Positions 33,578 to 46,127 of a stretch of DNA of 52,715 nt are shown one piece after another; within the stretch, counting starts at the first letter, position 1, and every line of letters starts with the position of its first letter. The notes below the pieces were generated by a model that did no database searches, was not told the origin of the DNA, and was given only the letters and a program-made list of their open reading frames with translations. The DNA lies in the NCBI GenBank assembly GCA_018398765.1, contig JAHBMJ010004061.1, positions 158,282-210,996 on the forward strand. Reading direction: 5' to 3'. Made by a program: the position numbers and the translations under genes. Origin of the DNA: Chromera velia (Eukaryota > Sar > Chromeraceae).

Positions 33578-35774
33578 GCAAACTAGAGTTAGTCGGGTGT
33601 TGTCAGTCGGGTGTTCCTCATGCATCAATTGAATTGATTTCACAGTGCACGCAGCTTCCAGCTACTTGACTGAGGAAACACGTCCGCACTGAAAAAAAAG
33701 GAAGGGCGCCCGGAGGGGCCAAAAAGAGAAACTCATGCAGGCCTCACATCTCCCCTTCTCCCTCCACTCATATATTAATAGTCTCCCCTTCCCAGCCTTT
33801 CTTTCCTCTCCGCAGTGAAAAAAAAAACAAGCCAATTCAACACCGCACTTCAACATGAACCAGCTTATGCACAAATCTACCCAACAACAAAACGCGAGGG
33901 AAAAAACTGACGTACTTGCACCACGCCTCCCATTCCTCCCTGGCAGACGCAAGGTCCTCGTCGCTCATAGGATACCTGTAAGTCAATTTGGGGCCTTGGG
34001 CTCTCCCCCCTCCCCCCCATCCTTCCGTCCCCTCTTGCTGGGGTGCCATAGAATTGTTGCGCATAAGAAAACGGGAAAGACCTCGTCGAGCAAACGAAAA
34101 ACCACGACCCTCTCCTACTGTCCCTCCCCCTGTTTCATCACTAATTGTTCCACTAGGTGCCGTGTTGCTTCTTCTCAGGGCGATCATTCCGGGTGCTACT
34201 GCGTGACTTGACCCAACTTCACTGCACTCCTCTTCCATTCCCCCCCCAGATACTTCTCCTTGTCCTACAGAAGATGATGCAGATGGATTCCTTCGTTGGT
34301 GCCGCTGTGAATTCTGACCACGAGTCGGTGTCTGTGTGGGGGGGTGAGGGGACGAAGAGGAAGAAAAAATGGAAAAAATCAACGAAGCTTTCCCCCTTGA
34401 GACCCCTCCCCCCCCTCCCCCTTTTCTTCCCCACTTCTTTGTGTTATCACTACTTGCAACAGAGTCGGCAGACCGAGAAGTCCTCCACCGGACATTGGAT
34501 GATGCATCAGCTCCTTCCCCTTCTTTTTCCCTTTCCCCTTGTTCCTCTACAACTTCACCTTTCTCCTCTTCTTTTCTTCCTGACGGACTGCTGGGATTCT
34601 CAACCTCAGACAGAGACAAAGAAAGGGGATCTGGACGCCCCCGATCCGATGCCCTCTTTTCCAGAGACACCGCACCACCCTCAACCACCCGCTGACCCCC
34701 CGTAAGAGGCAGCGGCAGCTGCAGTGGGACTCCACTTTCTCTCTCCCTGACCCCCTCCTCCCCCCTCGGCAAACCAACAACAGGCGGAGGAGAGACCCCA
34801 GATCCCGCACAATGGATACGGGAGGGGGAAGAAGCCGCAACAAGCCCCTCTCCTATCCCACTGCCTGCTTGAGGCTGCAAGGGGGGGGGGGACGGGGGTG
34901 TCAGTGGTACCTTCCGTAAGGGGCTTTTCGACCTCTCAGAGGGCACACGAGGACTTCGAGGCAGCCCCCCACTCCCCGAAATTCCTCGGTGGAGGGGCTG
35001 GAGAGCTGCGTGACAGGAACGGCACAGAAGGTTCGTGGTCGAGGAGACGGCAGAATTGTTGGAGGGATCGACAGACATCGACACGGACAGCGACAGCGCA
35101 ACGGCAGTGAGTGGACGTGTTGTGACTCCGTCCAACTGGTCAAGTGCTGCCATCTGAGCGCGGGTATTGGAAGTCCAGCCGGGCATGAGGTGTTCGTGAA
35201 ATGAAGACGCAAGACGATTTGCGGCCAAGGGGGGCGGTGACATGTCTCTGCTGCTCATGCTCGTAGCCTCTTTGTCCCTTTGTACTGGAGTTTCTCTCTC
35301 TTTGTCTCTGCTGGATGGTGGTGGATCCCCCCCGGGGGGGGGGAGGGGCAGGGTTGGAATCAGGGAGAGACAAACGGGGGACGGTTCGGCACCGCCAGCG
35401 GGGGGGAGGGGAAGGGAGGGCTTCGAGAAGGACAGACGACGACCGCAGCTTGCACACCCAGATGCTACTGCTGCCGGCATGCTTCCTGGAGGCGACACAA
35501 GAGTTCTGCTGCGGTTCAACCCAGAGGCTGCAGACGGCTGTAGGGGGAGGGGCGTGAGGTGGGACAGAGAGGAGACTCGAGGAGTCTCTAGACTCTTTGA
35601 CCGTGGCAGGTGGTTTGGCGGTCGTCTCGGCACAGAAGAGGTTGAGGCCTGAAGACGCGTAAGAGCGCTTGACGGGGCCACGTCTCCAACGTCGCTCCTC
35701 GAAAGCGCACCTCTACCTTTGTCTGCTGGGGCTGCCGGTGCCTTGATAGCCTCCTCGGCTGTCGATGCTGCCAT
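32328..35774 (-). CDS. large disordered Ser/Pro/Arg-rich protein with two CxxC pairs (1003 aa)
   Basis: Two exons: 35774-33916 and 33480-32328. The donor GTACGT and acceptor CCTGCAG join in phase (AWCK|WTALIAPV). The ATG at 35774 starts MAASTAEEAIKAP. Most of the protein is low-complexity Ser/Pro/Gly with basic phosphosite-like motifs (PRSKSLETP, RRSNTAPSG, RSMSPSAS) that resemble 14-3-3 or basophilic kinase sites. Two CxxC pairs (Cys107/110 in GCASCGRRLS and Cys251/254 in LLCRSCHAAL) could form a zinc site. The best-ordered part crosses the splice: YPMSDEDLASAREEWEAWCK then CPRYCRFSWLLPDAGVGI. A C-terminal helix (DERLQRIMMEVGAWREHW) follows. No known family recognised. An alternative donor 4 nt later would change the frame. 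Confidence 0.6.
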
Positions 35775-37279
<1,505 letters not shown>

Positions 37280-40200
37280 ATGCGGCAGTGGATCTCTTTT
37301 GTGGTCTTCTCCGCGGTAGCAAACGTCTGCCGGGGAACGATTTACTTTTTGGAGGAGTTCAATGACGACCCTTTCGCGTCAGGGAGATGGGTTGTTTCAG
37401 AATGGAAAAAGAGTGACGGTCAGCTTTGACATGAGTTCCTTCTGCCGCCTGTGCCGACTTTAGTGGACCGGAATAATTTTCACCGATCTTTGTGATTCTC
37501 GACATTTTGCCTGCATCAACTGCAGGTACTGACGGGACATTCGAGTTGAGTTCCGGCAAATACTATCATGACAAAGAGGCCGCACAAGGTGAGTGATGGA
37601 ACGCTCAACTGATTTCCCTTCATTTTATTATATTCCTGGCTCCGCTTGGTCTGATTCTTTGCCGTCTCCTTTCTTCTTATTGGCTTTTTGACCCGTCACT
37701 GCTGGAATTTCTCTTCCGGATTCGCGGTTTGATTATTCTGCATCTTGTCCCTTCCCCAGTGAAGCACCCAAATAAACTGCAAGAAGGGTTGAAACCTGGA
37801 CGAAGTTTCATGGAGGACCGGAAGTAAGGTCCTACTCGAAATTCCACGAAAGCACTGCTTTGTTTCTTTTGCCAAAAAGTCCTTTTACAAACGGATGAAC
37901 TCCAGTGAAAGTGAAGACCCTCATTTTATGCAGGGCTGAAGACGGCTCAGGATGCGAAGTTCTACCATGCGTCTGCGGCTTTCCCTTCGTTTTCAAATGC
38001 GGATAAGACTCTGGTAATTCAGTACCAGATCAAGAATGAACAGAGAATGGACTGCGGGGGGACTTATCTGAAGATTGGACCGAAGATCGACGACCAGACG
38101 CAACTAAAGGAATCGACCGTTTATAACATTATGTTTGGTCAGTCGGTCTGCTTGACCTGTGGCATGCTTCCTGTCCCTCTGCCCTCCCTGTCTTGCTTTC
38201 CGGCACCCGCCTTCTGCCCCCTTTTTCTTCCTGCTTCGCTCCATTGTCGTGTCTCAAAATTCTCTCGACTTTTTTGTCTTGCACAGACACACAGACAGGA
38301 ACAAGCTTTTGCCAACTCTTGACATTTCATATGCTGTTTATGGGCTGACACGTGATGTGCCGTTCTCTTTCCTCAAGTCAATGATTCTGCTCTTCTAGGG
38401 ACTTCTGTTACGTTCACAAATGAAAAAAAAAAATGGTTTGCAGGTCCCGACCAGTGTGGATCCAAGAGACTGGTAGGTCCTTCGCCTTCTCTTGTCTTGC
38501 CTGCTTCCCTTTCCTTTCCGTTGCCCTCGGACTTTTCGTCGTGATCTCTTGGCTGAAGGCAGACTTTGTTTTCTTCACCCATATCGATGAGTGGATCCTG
38601 AGACTTTGGGGCATCCCCTATGATATCTGTGATCTACCTTTTTCTTTGCCTGCCTGTCTGTCTGATGTATTCAAAATCTCTGCGATCTTTTCCTTCATCT
38701 TCTTTGAGTAGCGATCGCCTGTCTGTCGTACAGATCTTCACTCTCTCAGTGCCTTTGTTTTTTCCTTTTCCATCTTTGTGATGCTCCAAGACACGATCAG
38801 CTCAATAGAGGCTCTCTGTCTCTATGTGCATGCATGTATGTGCCTGCAGACGCATGTGATCTTTAACTATGGAGGCAAGAATCTGGACAAGAAGAGGGAC
38901 GTGGAGATGAAAAGAGACGAAACGTCCCACGTGTACACTCTGATCGTCAAACCAGACAACACGTACAAAGTCAAAATTGATATGAACGAAGTCGCATCAG
39001 GTCAGCGTGCTTTCTCTCTCTCCCCCTCTATCCCTCCCTTCCCCCCTTTCTCTTTGTCTGTCTCTCATGGTGTGTCAGTCTGTTTGTCATGTGCATGTGA
39101 GAGAAAACGTGGACGTGGGAGAGAATAGGAATGCGGGCGTGTGATCGCCTTTCGTTCCCAAACTGATCTTGTTTTTCCTTTTTGCTTGGTATCTTACTTC
39201 CGCCCTTCCAGCCTCTGTACCGGACAGTCCTGGCTCTTTTCTCAGATGTCCGATCCGTGCCCTCGATTCGTCAGAGGCCTGCCCGCAGGACGCCCGCCAC
39301 ACTTCTCTCCTCTTTCAGTGTTCTTCTTTACCATGTGTTTTATTGGAAGATGCTGGACGATGTCTTCTTTGAATCCACTTCATATGCCCGATCCTCATCT
39401 GTTCACGTGTGCTTCCCTCTTTTTTTTCTTTCTTCTTTTCTTTCAGGTTCTCTGGAGGCGGACTGGCCGTTTCTGCCTCCCAAGAAGATCAAGGACCCTG
39501 CCGTCTCCAAGCCTGCGGTCAGTGAGTCTGTCTGTCTGTCTGTTGGCGTCTTGTGTGATTGACGGGGGGGCTCCCCCTTCCAGCCTCTTGTTTTGTTTGG
39601 CGGTTTGTGTTGATTCTTTTGTTTTTGTTTCTTCGCTCACAAGAGCAACGACAGAGGAAAAGAGAGAAAGAAAAAGTTTGTTCGGCCTGTAGAGGTAGAG
39701 AGGGCCAGGGGCAGGGACGGACATTCTGCAATTGTTTTGTGGTGTCCATCCTTTCCTCCTTCCCTTCACCCCGTCCTCCTTCTCTCAACTTCTTCTTCGG
39801 TCCTCTGGCCTTGTTGGATCCTCCTCTTCAACCTCCCCGTGTCCTCCCTCTCTGAAACGCATCTCCTCTTTTTGTCTCTCCCTCTGTGTGCATGTGTGTG
39901 CGTGTGCAGGATTGGGTCGAGGAGGCAGAAATCGATGACCCTGAAGACACAAAGCCTGGTGGGTCGGTCGGTCGGTCAGAGATGCCGACGGTATGAGAAG
40001 AGGCAATAAGGTTCTGAGAAGATGTGTAAGGAAGAAAGGGCGCGTTTGAGTGGGAGAACGGAAGGTTGTTTTTGTGGATCTTTTTTCTGCACGCCAAGAT
40101 GTCTCTTCTCGTCTCGTCTCTATTCCTGCTATGTGTGTCAAGCTTTTTTATATTACCCTCAGACAGACAGAAAAGGCTTCAATTGGAGTTCTAATAGTTC

Positions 40201-41721
40201 GCTTTCTGCAAAGTCATTTCCATTTTTTCCCCATGAGTTTGTTTACTTCCACGAAAGAAATCTTCTTCTCCTGCTCTTGTGGCACGCCGTCTTGTTTTCT
40301 GTCTAAAAGCTGGGCAGACACCCAGACTGACTCGATTTGATAGTCCATGAACCCGTCCGCCCCCCGCCCCGCCGTCTGCTGGGATGGATGGATGGATGGA
40401 TGCATATGCATGCATGGGTGCAGACGACTGGGTTGACGAGGCCACAATTCCTGACCCTGAGGCCACAAAGCCCGGTCGGTCGGTGAGGAAGAAAAGGGGC
40501 TGAAATGGGTGGAGGGAGGACGTGTGATGCAGGCTTTCTTTCTCAAACAACGAGAGAGAGAATGGCAGATGCTTCTTTAGCACGGCTGCTTATAGGTTTC
40601 GTTTGGGGAACGGCCTCTGCCATTTTTTTTTCTTTCGGTTTAATCTCTCGGAGAGTGATGGTGCTGCTGAGGACAGGCAAAGACGACCTATTTGCTTCCT
40701 TCCATGTGCCCCTCCTCCCTCCTTTCGTCCTTCTCTCTGCCTTTTTCTTTTTTCTGTTCTCTTCTCTTCTCTCTGCATGCAGAGGACTGGGATGACGAGG
40801 AGGACGGTGAGTGGACTCCCCCCATGAAGGCAAACCCCGCTTATAAGGGCCCATGGAAGGCAAAGCGCATCCCGAACCCGGAATACAAGGGACCCTGGTC
40901 GCACCCCGAGATTGACAACCCGGAATACAAGGACGACGCGACCCTCTATAAATACGATGACTTCTCTATGGTTTCCATCGATCTCTGGCAGGTATGTGTG
41001 TGGGTAGGTTCGTTGGTTGGTCGGCATACACAGGGAGAAAAAAGTCATGCCTGGGGAAAATGCAAGCAAACAGTCTTCCTCACTCTAGTGCACAGACTTG
41101 CCTCTGGATCAAGGGCTGTTGGTTTTCTCAAACCGGAAGAGTGTGGGTGACCGTAGATAGGCGAACTACGGTGTGTGCTAACTTTGTCGATGCACTTTTC
41201 GTTTGCAAGAGGGACTGACGACAGCAAAGAACAGAATGTCGCTTTTGAGGAATTTGCCTGTTCTGCTTGTGATCTAGGAAGGACGACAGAAGAAAGATCA
41301 CGATCACGAGGGGCTCACAGCTCTTTATTGGAGGCGGCACTCCGCTTCCTTGTGACTGTTCTTGCCTCGCCACAACCACCACTGTCGTTCTCTCTCTGTA
41401 TATATGTGTATTTGTGTGCAGGTCCAGTCAGGTTCGATCTTTGACAATATTCTTCTCTGTGACAGCGAGGCCGAGGCTGACGAAATCGCAGAGAAGTTTT
41501 GGAAGCCCCTGTCGGAGGCAGAGAAGAAACAGAAGGAGGAGGCCGACAAGAAGGCAGAGGAGGCTGCGAAGGCCGCTGCAGAAGCAGCAGCAGCAGACGT
41601 CAGTCAGTCCACAACGGGTCGGGAAGCACGAGACAGACAGACTGACTGACAGAAAGAAAGAAAGAAAGAAAGGAAGGAAGGAAGAAAGAAAGGAAGAAAG
41701 AAAGAAAGAAAGAAAGAAGGA

Positions 41722-41802
<81 letters not shown>

Positions 41803-41813
41803 GCAGACAAGGC

Positions 41814-41848
<35 letters not shown>

Positions 41849-41872
41849 AAGAAAGAAAGAAAGAAAGAAAGC

Positions 41873-41908
<36 letters not shown>

Positions 41909-41987
41909 AGGCAGACAAGGCAGACAAGGCAGGCAGACAGACAGACAGACAGATAGACAGACAAGACAGGCAGGCAGGCAGACAGAC

Positions 41988-42041
<54 letters not shown>

Positions 42042-42585
42042 GCGAGCAAGCCTTGATGGGGCATATAGGTTTGACGAACGGACGGTATTACAAGAAAAGA
42101 AAAAAGAACACAACGCCAAGTGTACAAAATGGAATGACAGATGAACGGCAGATAGATAGATAGATAGATGCCTTTTATGGACGTTGAACATACAGTTGGC
42201 CGCACGAAGGAGACGCGGACGGAATGTTTGTTTCGCAGTTCTTCTGTCTCGTTGGGTTCTTGCCTGTGTGGGTGTGAAAGGGGAGTGAGAGTGAAAGGGA
42301 GAATGAGTGTGCATGTGAATGGTCTGTGTGTGTGTGTGTGTGTGCGTGCGTGCGCACCTCTGTGTCGGTGGGGTCGGTACGTGCGCTGGTATGTGGGTGG
42401 ATGGAAATCAAATGGGTGGACATGTTCACGAAAATTGTGTTCATCTGCGTACAGCCAGATTTGTACTTCCGCGTTTCGATCTGGTGCGATGCCTTTCATA
42501 TGACGCACGCACGCACGCATGCACGCAGGATGAGGAACCGGAAGATGACGACGACGATGATGACGATGTCCGGGACGAGCTGTGA
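37280..42585 (+). CDS. CRT: calreticulin, ER lectin chaperone (11 exons, 399 aa)
   Basis: Exons: 37280-37418, 37526-37588, 37934-38137, 38444-38472, 38850-39000, 39447-39517, 39910-39958, 40424-40474, 40783-40991, 41422-41598 and 42529-42585. All phases fit, total 1200 nt. A signal peptide (FVVFSAVANVC) opens the protein. The lectin domain has the disulfide pair Cys108 (DCGGTYLK) and Cys140 (GPDQCG). The P domain has three type-1 repeats (IKDPAVSKPADW, IDDPEDTKPDDW, IPDPEATKPEDW) and three type-2 repeats (GEWTPP, NPEYKGPW, HPEIDNPEYKDD). IDLWQVQSGSIFDN returns to the lectin fold. The acidic tail is short (EDDDDDDDD) and ends RDEL, an ER-retrieval signal. It assists glycoprotein folding and stores calcium. 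An Ala-rich linker replaces much of the usual acidic domain. Confidence 0.95.
41640..42038. repeat. dense GAAA/GGAA/GAGA/GACA microsatellite in the last calreticulin intron
   Basis: About 400 bases of purine-rich units (AAAG, GGAA, GA, CAGA), arranged as two similar blocks of AAAG, (GA)n and (CAGA)n, then a third GA block. It lies within intron 10 (41599-42528) and opens long meaningless frames on both strands. Confidence 0.95.
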
Positions 42586-44888
42586 GGAAGAGAAGGAGGG
42601 AGGGCAGGGACTGACTAACGCGCCTCCCAGGCCTCAGCGGAATCAGAATGAGGAAGTGAGAAAGAGAATTCCAGGGGAAACGAGACGGAAAGAACAGGGA
42701 AGAAGGAAAGTCTGAGATCGGGAGAGGGAGAGGGGAGTGGGTAGGGAGGGAGGGAAGAAGGGACGTGAATGCCCGCCTGCCTGCAGTCGCAGAAAAAATA
42801 CCCGTGGCTACCGAGTCCCCTCTTTTGTGAGAGTGCAGATGGTCTTCTTGTGGTGGTCTGCACGTTATTTGTTTTTTCCGTCTCGTCGTCTGGGACACAG
42901 CGGAATTCTCGTGCATACATACACATGCGAGCCAGATCATGTCCTCGCCAGTCACACACACATCGAGCGAGACGCAAACGGATTAATTGGCATTGGTGGA
43001 GAACGAATTGATGCGCTCGTCGCTGGCCTTTAATTTTCTCTCATTTGTCGTGTTTTGTCTTCCTGCATCCATGCATGCATGCATGTTCGTATTTGTTTGT
43101 CCGAGCTAGTCCACACATCAACCTGTCCGGTCGCCCTCGCAGCCGTCACAATTCTGACGTACAATTCAAAAGCATTAATGCGACAGACCTTCGGGACATC
43201 GGCTGCCAACTAGCTGCGCCTCTTCCCCGTGAGTCCATGACTTAATTGAAGTTTCAGAATTCGCTTAGTATGCATGAATGCTTCAACGTTGTGCTTACTC
43301 ATTCAGTCGACTGCGTATGCATTGAACAGCAGAATGATAAATGATATAAAACAATCAAGCAAAAGTTGAATGCTTAGTTACCTAGTTAGTTACAATGTTA
43401 CATAGGTTTTATGGTAGTCATTTCAGAAGGGTGTTTTATAGCAGGTTTAACACTAGCTTTAATACGCCCTGGTCTAGGCCCTAGTACGTTTATTAATTTT
43501 GATTACAGTAGAATATTATTGATAGCATTTATCTTTCGGAAGTCTTCCCGCCGGTCCCCGCCGCGCCGCCGCGGACCCCGCGGTGTACTAGCACTGTCAG
43601 ACATTGGTTGAAGTCTCCAAACTACTCTAAACTCACTTAAAGGTACTAGATAAGGATAGGATAGGTTCGATAGGATAGGAGAGAATTTATATATTAATTT
43701 AGACTAATTTTTATAGTATGTATTATGTATTATATTGTTGTGGTATAACAATGGTGTTCCCTCGCGAAGGTCTAGCTCGCGGTCCACACCGTCTACTACC
43801 GTCCACTAGTTGTCGGACGTGGGCATTGGGTATGCATACATGCGCTGCCAGCATGCTAGTGTAAGTCCGACATTTACTCTAAGTAGGGGTGACTGTTGTA
43901 ATGCCACCGATTAATTCATATAAAAAAATATCATATCAATTAGTATCGTGGCTTGTCATATTATAAGAAAACTGTCCACTGTCCAGAAAATTCTATGGAC
44001 AAGAAAGATGATGCAAGCTAGAATAACAATTAAGTTCAGTATTTGATTCAGTTTTTTCGTTTCTGTAATTGTACTAATTGAATGAAAAAGTGTACACAAT
44101 CATATATTTAGGTGTTTTAGTTGTGCAAGAGTTAATTGCAAAGACAGCTCTTGCCCAGATTTGGGCCCGGAAGTGGCCTCAGCTGATTGGGTGAATGGTT
44201 GAATCCCATCCATCAGCTCATCCATCAGTCCAGTTTGTTTTTTTGAATTCAAGTCGACCTCTTTTCCTTTTTTTTGGTTGCACGAAATGACATGAGGTCT
44301 GATTATTGTCTTCCTTTCAGTTTTTCTTTCTATAAGGACGCATCAACCGAGGCTGTCGCTCTTCCGTCACTTCTTCTCGGGTCAAAGATGTGCTCCTTTT
44401 CGAGTGATTTCGTTTGCAGATACACGCGTTACTTATAAACAAACGAGCTGAACAAATCCAGTGCGTCTTTGAGCGTTTTTCGTTTCTCTCTCTCTTCTTC
44501 CCCCTCTCGTTTAAGCGGGAAAGCATCTTTTCTGCCCCGGCTCTTCGTGAAGTCTGAGAGGTTCACGCACCTCAAGTAAATTGGATTAGCTCAAGGCCCA
44601 GATCCTTGTCTTCTTTTTGAACAATGGAGCAGGTGCAAGATTGGGTCTCACCGAAGCAACGACAAAACATGTAAACAGGCACCAGTGGAAGACGAATGCA
44701 CATGTGCATTTGGGGGTCGTGTCCAGATATGTGGTTGTTGCCTAGGTTGTTGCGAAGGTCAGTCGATCGTTTCATCATCAACGGGTCAATCCAGTGTTCA
44801 ACCCCAGGAGCTGGAGGTTTTTTGTCATCACGGTGATTTCTATCCTTCAGGTTGTTTGCCGCTCGCGTTGATCTTTTCGTATTTATGT
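42586..44888. other. intergenic, no supported gene
   Basis: The first part is the calreticulin 3' flank with GGGA repeats. Bases 43250-44150 are AT-rich, broken by a GC-rich palindromic block at 43555-43585 (CGCCGCCGCGGACCCCGCGG). Bases 44300-44888 have short frames on both strands without a motif. Confidence 0.45.
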
Positions 44889-45287
44889 CTACTTGTGTCC
44901 TTTGACTTCGTCTTTCTTTTGGAGAAAAGATGCACCCGGGATCTCGGAGGCTTCGGTTTTGATCGGGTAGACCATCTTTGTCTGCACGAAACTGCCGGGC
45001 AGCTCAGACGCCTCAGTCTTTACCCCCGAATAGACGTTGTGTGACCTGCTCTGGAGAAATCCTTCTTCTCCTCCTCTGTGCATGGAGAGATCTCTGCCGG
45101 AGTTCTCAAGGAATGAAGCAGAAGAAGGAAGCTCAGATGCTTCCGTCTTCACTCCAGGGAAACTCCCTGCGCCTTGTCTCACAGAAGACCTGAGTTGCTT
45201 CGGGGCCTTGATCCCCGCGTGCATAGCGTTCCCAGAGGACACCAGAGACCCAACAAGAAGAAATGTGATGACGGTTGCCTTCAGCAT
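44889..45287 (-). CDS. small secreted protein with three KTEASE(L/I)P repeats
   Basis: A single-exon frame of 132 residues starts at the ATG at 45287. Residues 1-21 are a clear signal peptide (TVITFLLVGSLVSSGNA, likely cut before MHAGIK). The mature part carries GVKTEASELP (45-54), GVKTEASELP (88-97) and PIKTEASEIP (108-117), each followed within a few residues by a Phe (SASFLE, GSFVQT, GASFLQ). Spacer sequence is Gly/Ser/Arg-rich. There is no Cys in the mature protein. The three motif copies use different synonymous codons, so the peptide and not the DNA is being kept. I recognise no family. It could be a secreted or plastid-routed peptide precursor or surface protein. Divergent from the LOV gene. 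Confidence 0.7.
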   Translation of the reverse strand: MLKATVITFLLVGSLVSSGNAMHAGIKAPKQLRSSVRQGAGSFPGVKTEASELPSSASFLENSGRDLSMHRGGEEGFLQSRSHNVYSGVKTEASELPGSFVQTKMVYPIKTEASEIPGASFLQKKDEVKGHK

Positions 45288-46127
45288 GATTGCTGTGCAA
45301 TGAGAAGTTCGAAAGACTCTCTGAGAGTGAGAAGCAGATTGTAGGTTAAAACCGGTTGGCTTTGCTTTCGCTGTGTGGTTGACCTTTTGTGGGCAGTTTG
45401 ATCTCTTGATCCTGCATTGTATGATGATTCCCCCCCAGCTTTGACTCGCCCTCCCTCACAGGACAGTGGAACAGTTCGAAAGAACCGAAAGGCACGTACG
45501 TACGCAGCATCCCGTGTATCGGTTTGTTCCAGCAGTGTATGCGGGCCCGGTAGGCAAACTTGCGCGGTGGCTTGTCGGTTGCGTCATTCTGAGATGGCCC
45601 CGCAAAAATATTAATAGAATGTGGGGCTCTTTCCGAAAAGTAATCTCACGGTGTTCTCGCTGCAAATTCAAAGTAATCTCACGGTGTTCTCGCTGCAAAT
45701 TCGGATTTTCGAAGGCCACCATGCGGTGTTCGCACGGAGCGCCTACATTCATCTCCGGTACACGCGAGCTTTTGGGAAGAAGTCAGATAGAAGTCAGTGC
45801 TACGGTCGACTGAGCTACCAAGACTGGCAGCTCTCCTCAGTGGCACATAATTTCGTCTGCGTGATCAGCTTTTTAGACAGTTAGGATGCAGGCTGAGTGA
45901 ATTTCCTTGTCGGCAGCCTGAGCAAGATATCTGTGTGAGACGGGAAGCGAAGAAAAGGGACAAGTCAACGTCTCTGTTCTGTCTGTACAGCTGTGCAGCG
46001 GTCCCCTTCCCTCGTTACGAATGCAAGGTGCAAACTGACTGTAGAGCAGCTGTGTATGTGCTTCTCCATTTTGCCTCGACAGTAACAGAAATCCGCGCAG
46101 CTCTCTGGTTCTGTCCTCCCTCTCAAA
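45288..46127. promoter_or_regulatory. divergent region between the KTEASE and LOV genes
   Basis: 840 bp shared upstream DNA. Bases 45466-45813 are open on the plus strand without an ATG start and also open on the minus strand; both frames run through the 33-bp tandem repeat and show no domain. No promoter element is assigned. Confidence 0.35.
45637..45702. repeat. 33-bp perfect tandem duplication
   Basis: Two head-to-tail identical 33-bp units (45637-45669 and 45670-45702), beginning AAAGTAATCTCACGG. The length is a multiple of three, so any frame crossing it is kept (plus strand: KVISRCSRCKF twice). Confidence 0.9.

Noticed and set aside
41414-42961. 450-codon minus frame and other long frames in the last calreticulin intron
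   Set aside because: They lie in microsatellite sequence inside an intron fixed by phase and by homology of the flanking exons.
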